A stretch of DNA of 64,000 nt from Seminavis robusta (GCA_903772945.1 CAICTM010000174.1:1-64000); one strand, 5' to 3'; numbered from the stretch's first letter, positions 41,717-52,667 are shown. The notes: generated from the letters alone by a model not told the origin. A program made the numbers and translations.

Positions 41717-44041
41717 ATGAGTCTGTTAACCGATATTCTGTTCACCCCCTTTGCGGTGCTTTTGCTGGCCATTGATATTTTGGTGAGTCAATTGAGCAAA
41801 TTGGTTGTTTGGCTGGGAAGTTTTTTGTTTTTGATATTATGTTCTCATGCCTTTGTGTTTCCTCTTTTCATGATCTATTGGATGTCATGACAGGTTACCA
41901 TTGTAACGGGTGGTTGGTTGGGCATTATCAAGAAATACTCTGGCAGTGGCGAAGAAAAGATGCGATCACTTCCAGTGGATGGCGACCAGGTCCACCGCGT
42001 ACACTATTCCAACACCTCTTCCAACCTGAATTCTGTTCCCGCTGAGGGCCACGAGACATGCTATGATTTGGCCCTACATGGCTTTGAAACTTATCCCGAC
42101 AATCCATGCATGGGAGAGCGAGAATATCTTGGCTATTACAAGGGCAACAAGAAAATCAGACATTTCAATGGCAACAATGTCGCATGGCGAACCTACAAAC
42201 AAGTCCAGCAGGAAGCATTCCAGTTTGGAGCTGCCCTCTGCGCTGCGGGTTTGCATGGGGCTCCATCCACCACCAATCTAGAGGAAATGACACTGCCTTG
42301 TCGAATTGCCATCTTTGAAAACTCGTGTCCCGAATGGATGATTGCTGCTGTGGGAGCCTTCACACAATCCATCACCGTCTGTACCGTCTATGCTACACTG
42401 GGAATGAATGCGGTCACCCAGGTGGTTGCTACCAATCACATCAGCGTCATTTTGTGCAACAAACGATCTGTCCAAGCCCTAGTCGACAATTGCAAGGAAA
42501 ACCCAACACTCAAAACTATTGTCTATACCAACAATATGATAGGGCCAGACGATCATGTGGAACTTCCCAATGCACCTCCCGGTGTCACCATCATCTCCTT
42601 TGATGATTTTGTGGCATCTGGTGATCAGGAAGCATATCCTCCCGTACCACCCAAACCAGAGACGGCTGCCGTCTGTATGTACACTTCAGGATCTACGGGC
42701 GTTCCAAAGGGCGTCATTCTCAAGCATTCCGCCGTGGTTGCCGCGGCCGCATCAGCGACTACATTCTTGTCAGGATTTGAAGATCCCATTCGGCCGGGCG
42801 AAGAAGCACACGTTGGTTACCTGCCCCTGGCACATATTCTAGAAATGATGATTGAATTCTTTGCTCTGTACATGGGCGCATCTATTGGGTATGCCGATCA
42901 CAAGACACTGTCCCCCACAGGCGCGTATCCAACGGGGGCTCTTCAGTGCTTTAAACCAACACTCATGTGTGGAGTGCCAAAAGTGTGGGATACCATGAAG
43001 AAAATTGCCGAAGGACGCATCCAGGGACGTACAATTTTGGGACAATTCCTTGTCAAGGTGGCCTTTGCCTGGCGCAAGTTTGCTCTCTCCCACGGATTTG
43101 ATACACCCTTTTTGAAAATGCTCATCTTTTCTCGGTTCCGCGCCAACATTGGTGGACGGCTTCGGTACGCTGTGTCGGGAGGAGGTGCTCTCAATCCAGA
43201 AGTGGAGGAGTTTTGCCGCATCGGATTTTGTGTCAAGTTTATGCAGGGATATGGCTTGACAGAGACGGCTGCAGCCTTGAGTGCCCAGGAACCGGATGAT
43301 GTCAGATACGGCATTGCAGGAGGTCCGGTCCCCGGAATAGAGGCCAAGTTGGAATCCTGTCCTGACTTTATTGACAAGGCAGGCCAACCGTACTTGACAA
43401 CAGATCGATTGGACGTCAATGGTGATCCCATCTGGGGAAGAGGAGAAATCCTTGCACGAGGAACCCCCCTATCGTCTGGATACTACATGATGCCAGACGT
43501 GACTGCTGAAGCCTTCGAGAAAGACGGCTGGTTCCACACCGGTGACATTGGGCAATGGACCAAAGATGGCAGTCTCAAGATTGTGGACCGAAAGAAGAAT
43601 CTAGTAAAACTCAAGGGTGGAGAATACATCGCGCTGGAAAAGATGGAAATGGTTTACGGCAATTCCACCTTTGTAGACTCGGTGAATGGAGGCATTTGCT
43701 GCTACGGTGATGGGGATATGGATCGACCTGTGGCACTCTTGCAATTGCGAGAGGCTGCTGCCATGAAGTGGGCCAAGGCGAATGGAATCAACAAGGACTT
43801 TCAGACGCTTCTGAAATCGCCTGAGATGAACAAGGCGGTCTTGGATGATATGGCAAATGAGTTTAAGAAGAGTGGCGAACTGAGTCACCTGGAAAAGCTT
43901 GTCGCAGTGGAACTCCTAGCGTCGCCCTGGACACCTGAAAACAACTGTCTGACTGCGGCTAGCAAGCTGCAACGAAGTTTCATCCTACGACAATTTGAGA
44001 GTGTGTTCAATGACCTCAAGCCAAAGGGTATTTTTAATTAG
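41717..44041 (+). CDS. LACS: Long-chain acyl-CoA synthetase (AMP-forming)
   Basis: Two exons (41717-41782 and 41894-44041, 111-nt intron) encode 737 residues. The first exon, just 22 codons, supplies an N-terminal membrane anchor (FTPFAVLLLAIDIL) that continues into VTIVTGGWLG. The enzyme activates fatty acids: fatty acid + ATP + CoA gives acyl-CoA + AMP + PPi. The AMP-binding P-loop MYTSGSTGVPKGVIL is at about 284-298. Also visible are GYLPLAHILEMMIEF, the adenine-contacting QGYGLTETAAALS, the HTGDIGQW motif near 568 and the fatty-acyl signature KLKGGEYIALEKME with the catalytic Lys region. Length and motifs match eukaryotic LACS/ACSL of the ER or peroxisome, feeding lipid synthesis or beta-oxidation; which one is not decidable from sequence. 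Confidence 0.93.
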
Positions 44042-44454
44042 ATGGATCAATCAAGTTGTGGTGCAGCCCGTGTAACTCTAGTAGTAGCGAACCCAATCAC
44101 ACACTCAATATCAAAAAGAGTGAAACTCTTTTGCTGCTTGTTACTGGTAGCCAAGCTCTTCCAAAAGACCCGTACCGTAGCATTGGGTAGCTGCCGCGCA
44201 CGGTTTGGGAAGCTCCTTTCCAATGTTGGCTCGTTGTGGGCAAGCGCTGTCTTGTGGTGGTTGGGTTCATTGGTTTGCCGCTTCGATTTCCATGTCGGCG
44301 CTTGTGCTGGTGCTTATTGTCTCGAACCGTACGTTGTTTGAGGGGAGCTTCGTGGCAGTGTGAACCGCACGTACGGGGATGCATACTTCAGGCAACGCTA
44401 TTAATGTGCAGCTACAACGTGCATTACAACTTTACGTACGGTACTGTAGAACAG
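44042..44454. other. Intergenic between convergent genes
   Basis: 413 bp between two facing stop codons. No gene or clear structure. Confidence 0.45.
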
Positions 44455-46566
44455 CTAAGGCAAAGCTTCTCTCGCCAGTCCAGCCCTTGTCAACCTACGC
44501 CTCTGCCATCGGCCTTCTTCTTTTTGGAAATGCCTTGCGAGGGAAGACGCCGACGAGGCTGACGCACAGTACGAGGATGACGATGATGGACGCGTCAGTC
44601 GGATGGAGACACACAGGTTCGTGCCAACGTTACAAAGAGGGCATGGAACGGATGAAGAAGCTGATGAACCACGTCGACGTTTCGACTTTTCCCAGCCCGA
44701 AAAACACTTGGTGTGAAATGAATGGCCACAGGGAACGGCCACGCCCAACTCGGATTCTTCGTTCACCAAGGGGTCAAAGCAAACCACGCAAGTGTCCTGT
44801 GTTTGGGACGAAGACGACTGTTCTTCGAACTGCTTGACCAGTTCCTTGGCGCGCTCCAATTTGTTCATAACTTTCACGAGTGCTTCGACTTCCTTTTTGA
44901 GTCGCACTTTCTCATTCTCTTGTCGTCTCTTTTCCCAAGTTTCTCGTTCCGTGATTTGAATGTCGTCTAGCTTGAGATGATCCAACTCTTGCTGGAATCG
45001 TTCGTCCTCTTTGACGCGCGCTACGTTTGTCTTGGCGAACTTTTCTTCCATTGCTGTGAGTTTCTGGCGATCCCTCGCGTCTTGCTTGGATTGTTCAACT
45101 CGGCGCTGGATAGAAAAGAAGGACTCTTCCAAGCGAGTCCGCTCCAATCGGATTCTTTGTTCTCGACGCTGCAATGCGAGCTCATCTTGCTCCAACTCCA
45201 TTTCAGCCTGATGACGTTCCCATTCTACGAGCTCTGCTTGGTGTTGTAAATAGGCTGTCTCTGCTTGGAGCCTCTGGCGCTCATACTCGGCAACACTCAG
45301 CACAGCACTGGCCGTCGAAGCATCTTCCCATGACGAGTCATCACAGAACAACTTTCCCGTAGCAACAGTGGTAGTACTTTGTCCCTTTCGCTTTCTCGAG
45401 GGTGGAGATCTCTTTTTGTTGCAAGACGACGAAGGGAGACTCTTGGATGATGCTGGAGATGGAGGTTTGGTGTCATTGTTCCCAGGGACCTTGCTGTCTT
45501 CGTCCGACCATGCTGGTGCAGCACAAGCAACCGCGGGCTTTGGTTGTAATGACGCAATTGTCGGAGCAGAGGCTTTGTATTTTGAAAATGATTTCCGGTT
45601 CCGTGTGCCTGTTGGAGGAGGCTTGGTCGCCTGCTGCTGCTGCTTGCTGTGATGGAAATCAGCGCGCGTTTGCCTGCTGGAATAATTGCTGCGAGTTTGT
45701 TGCGCGGCAACATCAAGGATTGCATCACTTCTGGAAGCTTCTGTGGGATTAGCCACTTGATTTGTTGACGAGCTTTGTTCGTATTGTTTGCTGGTGACCC
45801 CAACCAAACTTTGAGGCCAAGCGTTGACCTCGCTATTGATAGTGCCTTGACCACCTGATTCAACAGTTGGTGTTGTCTCTTGTCTGCCCTGATTGTCAGT
45901 GTGGCTGTCACTCAAACCTGCAGAGGAAGATTGGTCATTCAGTTCCGAACTTTGCTGTTCTTGGTCTTCCTCTTGATTCGTAGCAGACCTGTCCAACACT
46001 GGCTCATCTTGCAAAGACCTCAAAGAATGTCCAAAACGTGGATTGTCATGTTGTTTGTTTGTGCTTCTTCGTCGTTCTTTCTTCCTTTCAATCATTTTGA
46101 GTTTTCGTTCATAGTTCACTTGGAGTTCCTTCAGATTGTTTTCCAAAGTTTGCACCGCCTTGGCATGTCGTTCTTCCACTTTTCCCCGTGCCGTTAGCCT
46201 AAGCTGTCGTTCTTCTTTCAACCAGGTTTGTTCAAACTCCCGTCGAGCAATTTCCTTTTCCAACGAGAGCTGTGTTCGACGACTGACCTCCTGAAACTCA
46301 TGTTCCAACTTGGTGACCAGATTTTTGCTGCGACGGAGAGAGCTGTTGACCACGTTGGGAAGTCGAATAAAGAGGTCGACAAATGCTTTGGTCGGTTGTT
46401 GACAAATCAAACAATTATTCTTTTTATTGTTGGCATGGGTGCACGCTTGGTGATAAATATGACCACAGCCCGTCGCCACTGCCACGGGCTTTTCGTCGTG
46501 GATGGATTCCCAACAGACGGGACACATAGTCTCCGTCTTGTCGTCATTGACGTCGAGCGACGACAT
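44455..46566 (-). CDS. Double RING-finger coiled-coil protein (probable E3 ubiquitin ligase)
   Basis: Single exon of 703 residues from ATG 46566. An N-terminal RING-H2-like domain (about 15-57: CPVC, then CGHIYHQAC, then CLIC) and a C-terminal RING-H2 (about 588-645: CVVCFDP, then CGHSFHTKCF, then CPLC) flank two coiled-coil blocks (about 80-175 and 430-585, rich in E/Q/R/K) and a disordered Ser/Gln/Pro-rich middle. RING domains recruit ubiquitin-conjugating enzymes. Two RINGs at opposite ends of one long coil is unusual and suggests that dimers bring four RINGs together (inference). The second RING has a long basic/Ser insertion between its Cys/His pairs. The substrate is unknown. Confidence 0.85.
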   Translation of the reverse strand: MSSLDVNDDKTETMCPVCWESIHDEKPVAVATGCGHIYHQACTHANNKKNNCLICQQPTKAFVDLFIRLPNVVNSSLRRSKNLVTKLEHEFQEVSRRTQLSLEKEIARREFEQTWLKEERQLRLTARGKVEERHAKAVQTLENNLKELQVNYERKLKMIERKKERRRSTNKQHDNPRFGHSLRSLQDEPVLDRSATNQEEDQEQQSSELNDQSSSAGLSDSHTDNQGRQETTPTVESGGQGTINSEVNAWPQSLVGVTSKQYEQSSSTNQVANPTEASRSDAILDVAAQQTRSNYSSRQTRADFHHSKQQQQATKPPPTGTRNRKSFSKYKASAPTIASLQPKPAVACAAPAWSDEDSKVPGNNDTKPPSPASSKSLPSSSCNKKRSPPSRKRKGQSTTTVATGKLFCDDSSWEDASTASAVLSVAEYERQRLQAETAYLQHQAELVEWERHQAEMELEQDELALQRREQRIRLERTRLEESFFSIQRRVEQSKQDARDRQKLTAMEEKFAKTNVARVKEDERFQQELDHLKLDDIQITERETWEKRRQENEKVRLKKEVEALVKVMNKLERAKELVKQFEEQSSSSQTQDTCVVCFDPLVNEESELGVAVPCGHSFHTKCFSGWEKSKRRRGSSASSSVPCPLCNVGTNLCVSIRLTRPSSSSSYCASASSASSLARHFQKEEGRWQRRRLTRAGLAREALP

Positions 46567-47338
46567 GTTACTTGGTCAAAGGAAGCTAATCAAAGGAAGA
46601 TTCGATTGGATGCGATGGTGGAAGTGATGTGTTCTGGGAATTCCGATCGAGTTCTGGATTCGATTCGAGTATCATTCAGGTTCTGCTAACTCCTGCTTGT
46701 GGTTGGTCCATCTTCTTCTTCTGAAGATGGGACCATTCCAATGACACTGCTACTATTCTAAAAGCTACCAGCTCGCTGTGGTTGTCAGGTCTTCACTATA
46801 AAGACCTCCTCCGCTGTGCTACAGTCGTACCGCGACCGTACCATTGAGAGTGATCGAGAGCTTCTTGCAAAGTGATCGAGACGGGCTGCATTCTGAAGTG
46901 ATCCGTTTGACGTCAGGCCGCACCTCATTTATTTTTGGTTTGGATTCAGGCCAAATTAGGGTGGAGGCTGTCCAAAAGCAGGCTGAGCTGGTCGAGCATT
47001 GACCGTTATTCAACTGCCAATATTCTCTTGCGCGGTACATTTGGTTCCTTTACTGTCGAACTGGCACCAAAAGTGCCTTGAGCCTTCCTTTTTCAGTGGT
47101 CGACGTCTATCACTTTTTTGTGCGTTTCCCATTAAATTTTGAGGCAGCAACCATTCGCGGTTGCACTGCAGCAGGTTCAAAGCAAAAACAATCCGCGGTT
47201 CCACGCACCCATCTTTCCGAGGAGGTTACCAAAAGCACACGGTACAGGTATATATATAAAGGGGTCCCAGAGTATTGGAATAGTTCAAGAAGAGGATACC
47301 AAGACTTCGCTGCAGGTCATTTTTGCTAAACCAAGACC
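46567..47338. other. Divergent intergenic region between two genes
   Basis: 772 bp separating the starts of the double-RING gene and the STELLO-like gene, so it probably holds both promoters. TATATATAAAG at 47250-47260, about 85 bp before the STELLO ATG, could be a TATA-like element. Confidence 0.5.
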
Positions 47339-50176
47339 ATGCTGGCTGAAACAAACAACAACAATGGAGACACTAGCAAGTTCACCCGGTTGAGGTTCAT
47401 GGTGACAATCCTGGCAATCCTTGTGAGCTGGAGGCTCGTTGTGGTTGTTCTGGAGAATTTCAAGGATCAATTGGACATGGCCGATGCTTCCTTCAAGGAC
47501 AGAATTGTTGCTGCCTGTCCACCGGCATCCACAGCCAGCATTTTGGGGGACGTGATTACCAATGTCGCTACCAGTGCTGCCACTGCCAGTCGATTCAAGG
47601 GGGACCCCGTGAGAGAATTTGATGGACAACGCCGATTCGGTCCGACAGCCAGAGCCCCAACCAAAGTGGAAGAGAAGAAAAGCAAAATGGAAACAGGAGG
47701 CAACAGTACAGCTCCAGAGGACTTGCCCTCCTTTCTACAAAGAGAGCCTCTTTACCAAAAATGCAACCAGTGGGCTGTGGTCACTACAATATATGAACCA
47801 GCCGATGCCATCAAACGCGTCGGTAATCAGCTTACCCAATGGTGCATGGTGGTGGTGGCAGATACCAAGACACCCAAAAACTACATGGACATGGCTGGCT
47901 GGAACAACACTGGTGGCGGCACAAAGGTTCGATTCTTGTCTGTCCCCGCGCAGGAGCAACTCGCCAAGATGGTCCCCTTTGTGGAACAAACACCCTACCG
48001 GAGTTTTGCACGCAAGAATATTGGGTATCTCTACGCCATTTGGATGGGAGCCACTACCATTTTTGACTTTGATGACGACAATTTGGTCTCACTGCGCAGT
48101 GAGTTGCAAGGTGACATGTTTTCTGGTGAAGAACTAATGGCAGCCTTTGCTGACGAAAACAGGGAACGACACATGATCAAGCATATCAGCACAGCCATGT
48201 CCTATGAGGGACGTGCATTCAATCCTTTCCCAGTCATGGGAGCCTCTGTCTCGGATTCTTGGCCTCGTGGAATGCCTTTGTCTCTTATCAGCAGCGTAGA
48301 AGCCAGGGGACAGAGAGGTCCACTGTTGATCAAAGAATTGGAGCGATCCAATATTGCTGTGGTCCAGTCTGTTTGTGACAATGACCCTGATGTAGATGCT
48401 ATCTACCGGCTGAGTCGACCATTGCCATTTCATTTTGCCATGGACAGATCCAAGACCATGACAATTGAAGTGCCTTCCAAACTCTACAGCCCTTATAATG
48501 CACAAGCAACTCTGCACTTCCCTGTGGCATTTTGGGGATTGTACTTGCCCATTACTGTTAATGGACGAGTCAGTGATATCTGGCGATCTTACATAGTTCA
48601 GCGTCTATTGAGGGAGCTCGAGGCACCAGCCCGTGTTTTGTACAGTCCACCCATGGTCACTCAGTTCCGTAATGCTCATGACTATGCTGGTGACTTTGTT
48701 GCCGAACAGCATTTGTATCTCCGTACAGAAGCATTGCTGGAATTTTTGGACAGCTGGAGATCCAGCACAGAGGGAAGTGCGGGCGATTCATTACAAGCAC
48801 GAATTGAAGATCTTTGGATTGAACTATACAAAAGGCAGTATATTGAAATGACAGATGTAAAAGCAGTCCAAGAATGGCTCACTGCTCTCCAACAAGGTGG
48901 GTACAAATTTCCAGCCATCCAAGACAAGGTCATTAATCCAAGCACAGGTGGAGTTGAAGACCGCCGAGAGTGTGCACGTAAAAGACTCGCCAACTGGGAC
49001 GAACCAAAGCCTACTATGATGGGAGGCTCCAACTTTGGTGCCCTGACATTTGATCACCCCAGTGGAATGTCCATTGCCCGGTTGCTGGCAGAATACGAGG
49101 TGGTCAACCCCTTCCCACACAGTGTAGACCTGGTTTGTCGTGCTGGGGCAAAACATGGTCCATGGGAACTGGCTGTCATGATCGAGAGTCTAGAACTCTA
49201 CTGGCCCAGGTGTGCAGGTCGTGTTCTTGTTGTTCTCGATGTTGGTGATGAAGAGTTTGCTAGACAAAACATCCCATCTTGGGTTGAAGTGATGTATTCA
49301 ACATTTGAGTATGGTATGCCAGGCAGACTGGGGAACCAGCTTTTCAACATGTACACTGAGCAGCAAGGGTCGTCTGAGTATGTGGCGATTATGGACACAG
49401 ATACAGCATTCCATACCCCCATCACCCCGGATATGTTGTTCAACCTTGAAAAAGAGGGTGCTCCGCCTTACATCATGGCAGAGACAACCTATCAGAAGGG
49501 AATGTGGAGCAAGGGCGATGAGTGGATGTTTAATGGTGACTCGGATAATTGGAATTTTATGATTAAGCTGCCCACAGTCTGGCCTCGAGCCATGTTTCCT
49601 CAGTATCGAGCGGATGTTGAAGCAATGCATGGCAACAAGAAGGAGACTACAGAACTCTGGAGGGATCTGTGGAAGGCCGACAAGGGTAGAATTTGGCAGA
49701 GGATGTCCCAATTTTGTGTGCTAGGGAATTGGATGGTGCGTCATTGGAAGGGTTCTCCTTTTGATTTGAGGAAAGAAAGTGACACCCCAGCGATGCGTTA
49801 TGGAGTTCACCTTCCATACTATGATGGGCTTGACTTTGGCTCAGAAGGAAAGAATGACCCTGATGCATTCCAGAAAACAGGTCGTGAACAAATTCTGAGG
49901 GGTGTGTGTGAGCTTTTCTGCCATGAAACACCACGCAAGGACGGGTCACCACCAGCTGCAGGACTTGCAGATGGAAACCTACCCAAGCTTCGTGAATGTG
50001 GTGCAAAGTGTCCAAACCCAATCAAACAGCCAAATGACATGTACTTCAAATATGAGAAAATTGTGTATGGGACTCCAGAAATGCGTCTTGCTATTTTGGC
50101 CAACCATTTTCAACCTTTCAAAATGGTGATGGGTTCTGTCATTTCCAATGCAACCACCACCACCACCACCAACTAA
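47339..50176 (+). CDS. STELLO-type (DUF288) Golgi glycosyltransferase-like protein
   Basis: Single exon, 945 residues from ATG 47339. One N-terminal helix (FMVTILAILVSWRLVVVVL) gives type II topology. The first domain (about 130-420) is DUF288: KCNQWAVVTTIYEPADAIKR, VVADTKTP, then SFARKNIGYLYAIWMGATTIFDFDDDN with an acidic DDD cluster as in the STELLO proteins that assist cellulose-synthase assembly in plant Golgi. The second half (about 590-930) is a separate domain with DLVCRAGAKHGPWELAVMIE, YVAIMDTDTAFHTPI (a D-T-D metal-binding motif) and FCVLGNWMVRHWKG, which looks like a nucleotide-sugar transferase. The two putative transferase domains in one chain match STELLO layout in general. Specific activity is unknown. 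Confidence 0.85.
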   Translation: MLAETNNNNGDTSKFTRLRFMVTILAILVSWRLVVVVLENFKDQLDMADASFKDRIVAACPPASTASILGDVITNVATSAATASRFKGDPVREFDGQRRFGPTARAPTKVEEKKSKMETGGNSTAPEDLPSFLQREPLYQKCNQWAVVTTIYEPADAIKRVGNQLTQWCMVVVADTKTPKNYMDMAGWNNTGGGTKVRFLSVPAQEQLAKMVPFVEQTPYRSFARKNIGYLYAIWMGATTIFDFDDDNLVSLRSELQGDMFSGEELMAAFADENRERHMIKHISTAMSYEGRAFNPFPVMGASVSDSWPRGMPLSLISSVEARGQRGPLLIKELERSNIAVVQSVCDNDPDVDAIYRLSRPLPFHFAMDRSKTMTIEVPSKLYSPYNAQATLHFPVAFWGLYLPITVNGRVSDIWRSYIVQRLLRELEAPARVLYSPPMVTQFRNAHDYAGDFVAEQHLYLRTEALLEFLDSWRSSTEGSAGDSLQARIEDLWIELYKRQYIEMTDVKAVQEWLTALQQGGYKFPAIQDKVINPSTGGVEDRRECARKRLANWDEPKPTMMGGSNFGALTFDHPSGMSIARLLAEYEVVNPFPHSVDLVCRAGAKHGPWELAVMIESLELYWPRCAGRVLVVLDVGDEEFARQNIPSWVEVMYSTFEYGMPGRLGNQLFNMYTEQQGSSEYVAIMDTDTAFHTPITPDMLFNLEKEGAPPYIMAETTYQKGMWSKGDEWMFNGDSDNWNFMIKLPTVWPRAMFPQYRADVEAMHGNKKETTELWRDLWKADKGRIWQRMSQFCVLGNWMVRHWKGSPFDLRKESDTPAMRYGVHLPYYDGLDFGSEGKNDPDAFQKTGREQILRGVCELFCHETPRKDGSPPAAGLADGNLPKLRECGAKCPNPIKQPNDMYFKYEKIVYGTPEMRLAILANHFQPFKMVMGSVISNATTTTTTN

Positions 50177-50770
50177 CTTTTTGACATGCATCCGATTTTC
50201 ACATGCATGTTCTCTAGCCCCGGTTTAGGTGTTATTGCAGGAGTTTTGCTTCAGTAACCCTTGGGTGGCTGACTGGTTCCTGGCCTGGTATCAACTGGAT
50301 AATACAAAAATAGATTTAAAAGGTCAAAAAGGTTTTCAAGAAGACTTGACTATATAGCCTTCTGGTGACAGGCTGATGGGGTTTCTGTAGCCCTTGTTCC
50401 TGGCAGCGGTTTTTGTTTCTAGACTCTAGCTTGGCGGCAACTCCAGGCAGCGGTGGCTGCCATTGGCTTTTGGCTGCTAACCTGGTCCCGACGCCTGGGC
50501 CTCGGAACGCAGAATTAAGATCATTTCGATAAAGTCTCCTAATTTCTGCAACCTGGACATTCAATGGAAGAATAAATTTAGCTCTATAGAGTATAGGTTG
50601 CTTGGATTTGCTTTGCCTTCCTTTTATCTTTCCACGGCGACTTTCCTTCACTTGGCACATAAGTTTGCAAGCACTCTACATATCGACGGCATGCCGGTTT
50701 TCTGCAGCTGTTTGGTCGTTCTGGCCTTGCTGGCCATCGCTACCAGGCCATAGCAAGGTTTCAAAAGTAG
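50177..50770. other. Intergenic between convergent genes, no gene seen
   Basis: 594 bp. GGCAGCGG...GGCAGCGGTGG and related Gly/Ala-type simple sequence at 50400-50460; a 114-codon open frame on the minus strand has no motif. Confidence 0.4.
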
Positions 50771-51538
50771 CTACGGCGATGTAGACCCCTTGAGACGGCC
50801 ATGCTGTCTCCTTCCAGATTCCAATTTCCGCGCCCATTGATTTGATGTTGGGACCATGCTTGGCATGTCACTAGGGACCTGGCTGGGCATATCGCTGGGC
50901 ACCATGGTCGGCGTTGAGGGAGTGCTCGTCAGATCAGGACCTGCCCCAACGTCAATGCCATACCCACAGCCACAGGGGACATAGGCAAAGTGCTGTAGTG
51001 GATCACAAAGATGTTTTGGTATGAGCCCATCCTGTCCGATCTTATAAAAATAGTCGCAAGGGGCTGCGCCAACGCCAATATCCAACATGGCAATGACCAT
51101 GGCCGTGTCTCCCGGGAACTTTCCATTCCAGCAAATGTTGCAGACGTTGTTTCCAGTTCCTACTTCGGGGGGATCTGTCGGGAACTGTATAATTTCTGGA
51201 GGTTCCATGTTTCCTTGACAACATCGATGTCGGTTCTTGATAATTTCCCACCTGCAGCTTGAAGAATCGGCTTTAAACTTGAAAATGTTGACAACATGCG
51301 CTGCGCAGGTTGTCCCATAAGCGTCAACCTTGGCTTGAGGCCACTTCAAGCCTGGAAGACCGTTTGCGCATAAGTTACAGCCAATGTGAGGGGTAACAGG
51401 AGCCTCTGTTGGTGCTAACGTTGTCGCTCTGTTGTCGATGTCCTTATTTTTCCCTGCAACAACACTGTGGCACTGCAGAGAAGCAACAAGCGAAACGATG
51501 ACTACCGGTATCAAGTAATTCCTGGTGCTCTGAATCAT
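50771..51538 (-). CDS. Secreted Cys-rich protein with two related domains
   Basis: Single exon, 255 residues from ATG 51538. Signal peptide (YLIPVVIVSLVASLQCHSVVAG), then two related Cys-rich units: GCNLCANGLPGLKWPQAKVD followed by CAAHV, SSCRWEI and HRCCQG; and VCNICWNGKFPGDTAM followed by PCDYFY and HLCDPL, CGCGYG. The spacing C-x2-C then G-x-PG is shared, so the units arose by duplication and probably form disulfide-bonded folds outside the cell. The C terminus has short PSDMPSQVPSDMPS repeats of the kind common in diatom wall and surface proteins (inference) and a basic tail. No enzyme motif seen. Confidence 0.75.
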   Translation of the reverse strand: MIQSTRNYLIPVVIVSLVASLQCHSVVAGKNKDIDNRATTLAPTEAPVTPHIGCNLCANGLPGLKWPQAKVDAYGTTCAAHVVNIFKFKADSSSCRWEIIKNRHRCCQGNMEPPEIIQFPTDPPEVGTGNNVCNICWNGKFPGDTAMVIAMLDIGVGAAPCDYFYKIGQDGLIPKHLCDPLQHFAYVPCGCGYGIDVGAGPDLTSTPSTPTMVPSDMPSQVPSDMPSMVPTSNQWARKLESGRRQHGRLKGSTSP

Positions 51539-51737
51539 TGCTCGGCTATAACAGTGAACTGGACAAGGGGACGCCTAAAGCCAAGGGGAGAATTACGAAA
51601 TAGTGGGACCACACACAACTTTCGAAAGTTCCGTGTCGAGGGCGGTTGAACTGTTTTTTCCTTGGGCCCAATCGTGCATTGTATCTTTTTCGTCGACTCC
51701 CACCATGTGCATCGCGGAGACGCTGCTGGAGATTCTG

Positions 51738-51767
51738 ATTGAATCGAATCGAATCGAATCGAATCAT
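51738..51767. repeat. GAATC microsatellite
   Basis: About five copies of GAATC in tandem upstream of the Cys-rich gene. Confidence 0.8.
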
Positions 51768-51990
51768 TCAGATTCTCTTCCTTGACCCAAGCTACCGGTA
51801 GACAACTGTACAGTACCAGGTACTACGATCTGTAGTACGGTACGAAGAAGACCGAGACTTGCTGAAATCGTGGCACTCCGTGCATTTTTTAAGTCAGCAA
51901 TACAGTTCACTGTTGCTGTGCGACAGACGTGAGGCCACCAGACGATGGAAGTCACCCACAGACACAGCAGCAGCAACAACAACGGATTTT

Positions 51991-52515
51991 GCCCTCAACG
52001 GACTGAGGGTCTTTCACACTTTTGCCCTCAACGGACTGAGGGTCTTTCACACTTTTATCGCTGTATGTGTATGTGTGTTTGTGTGTGTGTGTGTTTGTGT
52101 GTGTGTTTGTGTGTGTGTTTGTTGCAGCTGTTTTCGTCGCATAAGGGACACTTGCTTCGTTAAGGACAGGGATTAATCTTGTGTGTTCTGTTGGACACAG
52201 TAGTTTCTACACATGGGTACCGGTACTGGCTGCCTATGCAGACTCGCTAGTGTGTCCAGATAAACACGGTGTAGGTTTTGCCAAAGACATAAGGGACATT
52301 TTCCTTGTTAAGGATAGGGATTGATATTGTGTGTTCTGTTGGACACATTACTCTGGACCTGTACTGGCTGGCTATTGAGACGTGCTAGTGTGTCCAGTTG
52401 ACCAAAGATGTTAAGGATTCGATTCCGGAATCAAATCTCTTTTTGACAGTTGAGGGCATCAGCCTCCGGCTGCTTGTTCTTGCCCTCAACGGACTGAGGG
52501 TCTTTCACACTTTTA
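51991..52515. repeat. Three copies of a 33-bp hairpin-forming repeat beside TG microsatellites
   Basis: GCCCTCAACGGACTGAGGGT plus CTTTCACACTTTT occurs at 51991-52023, 52024-52056 and 52483-52515. CCCTCA and TGAGGG inside each unit can pair into a small stem. The second and third copies are both followed by ATCGCTGTATG and a long (TG)n run (52060-52125 and 52520-52600), so the unit was copied together with its microsatellite. Confidence 0.85.
52139..52402. repeat. Tandem duplication of a ~149-bp unit
   Basis: CATAAGGGACA, GTTAAGGA-AGGGATT and TGTGTGTTCTGTTGGACACA recur with a 149-bp step (52139-52287 and 52288-52402), with ~15% differences. Non-coding. Confidence 0.8.
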
Positions 52516-52523
52516 TCGCTGTA

Positions 52524-52580
<57 letters not shown>

Positions 52581-52667
52581 AGGTGTGTGTAGGTTGAGTG
52601 CTGTGTGAGATGTGTGATGTTGTGTGAGATGTGTGTAGACACTACTAAGAGTTAATCTACGACGAAT

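Noticed and set aside
50316-50660. 114-codon open frame on the minus strand
   Set aside because: No motif, lies between two convergent 3' ends, and composition is like the surrounding non-coding DNA.
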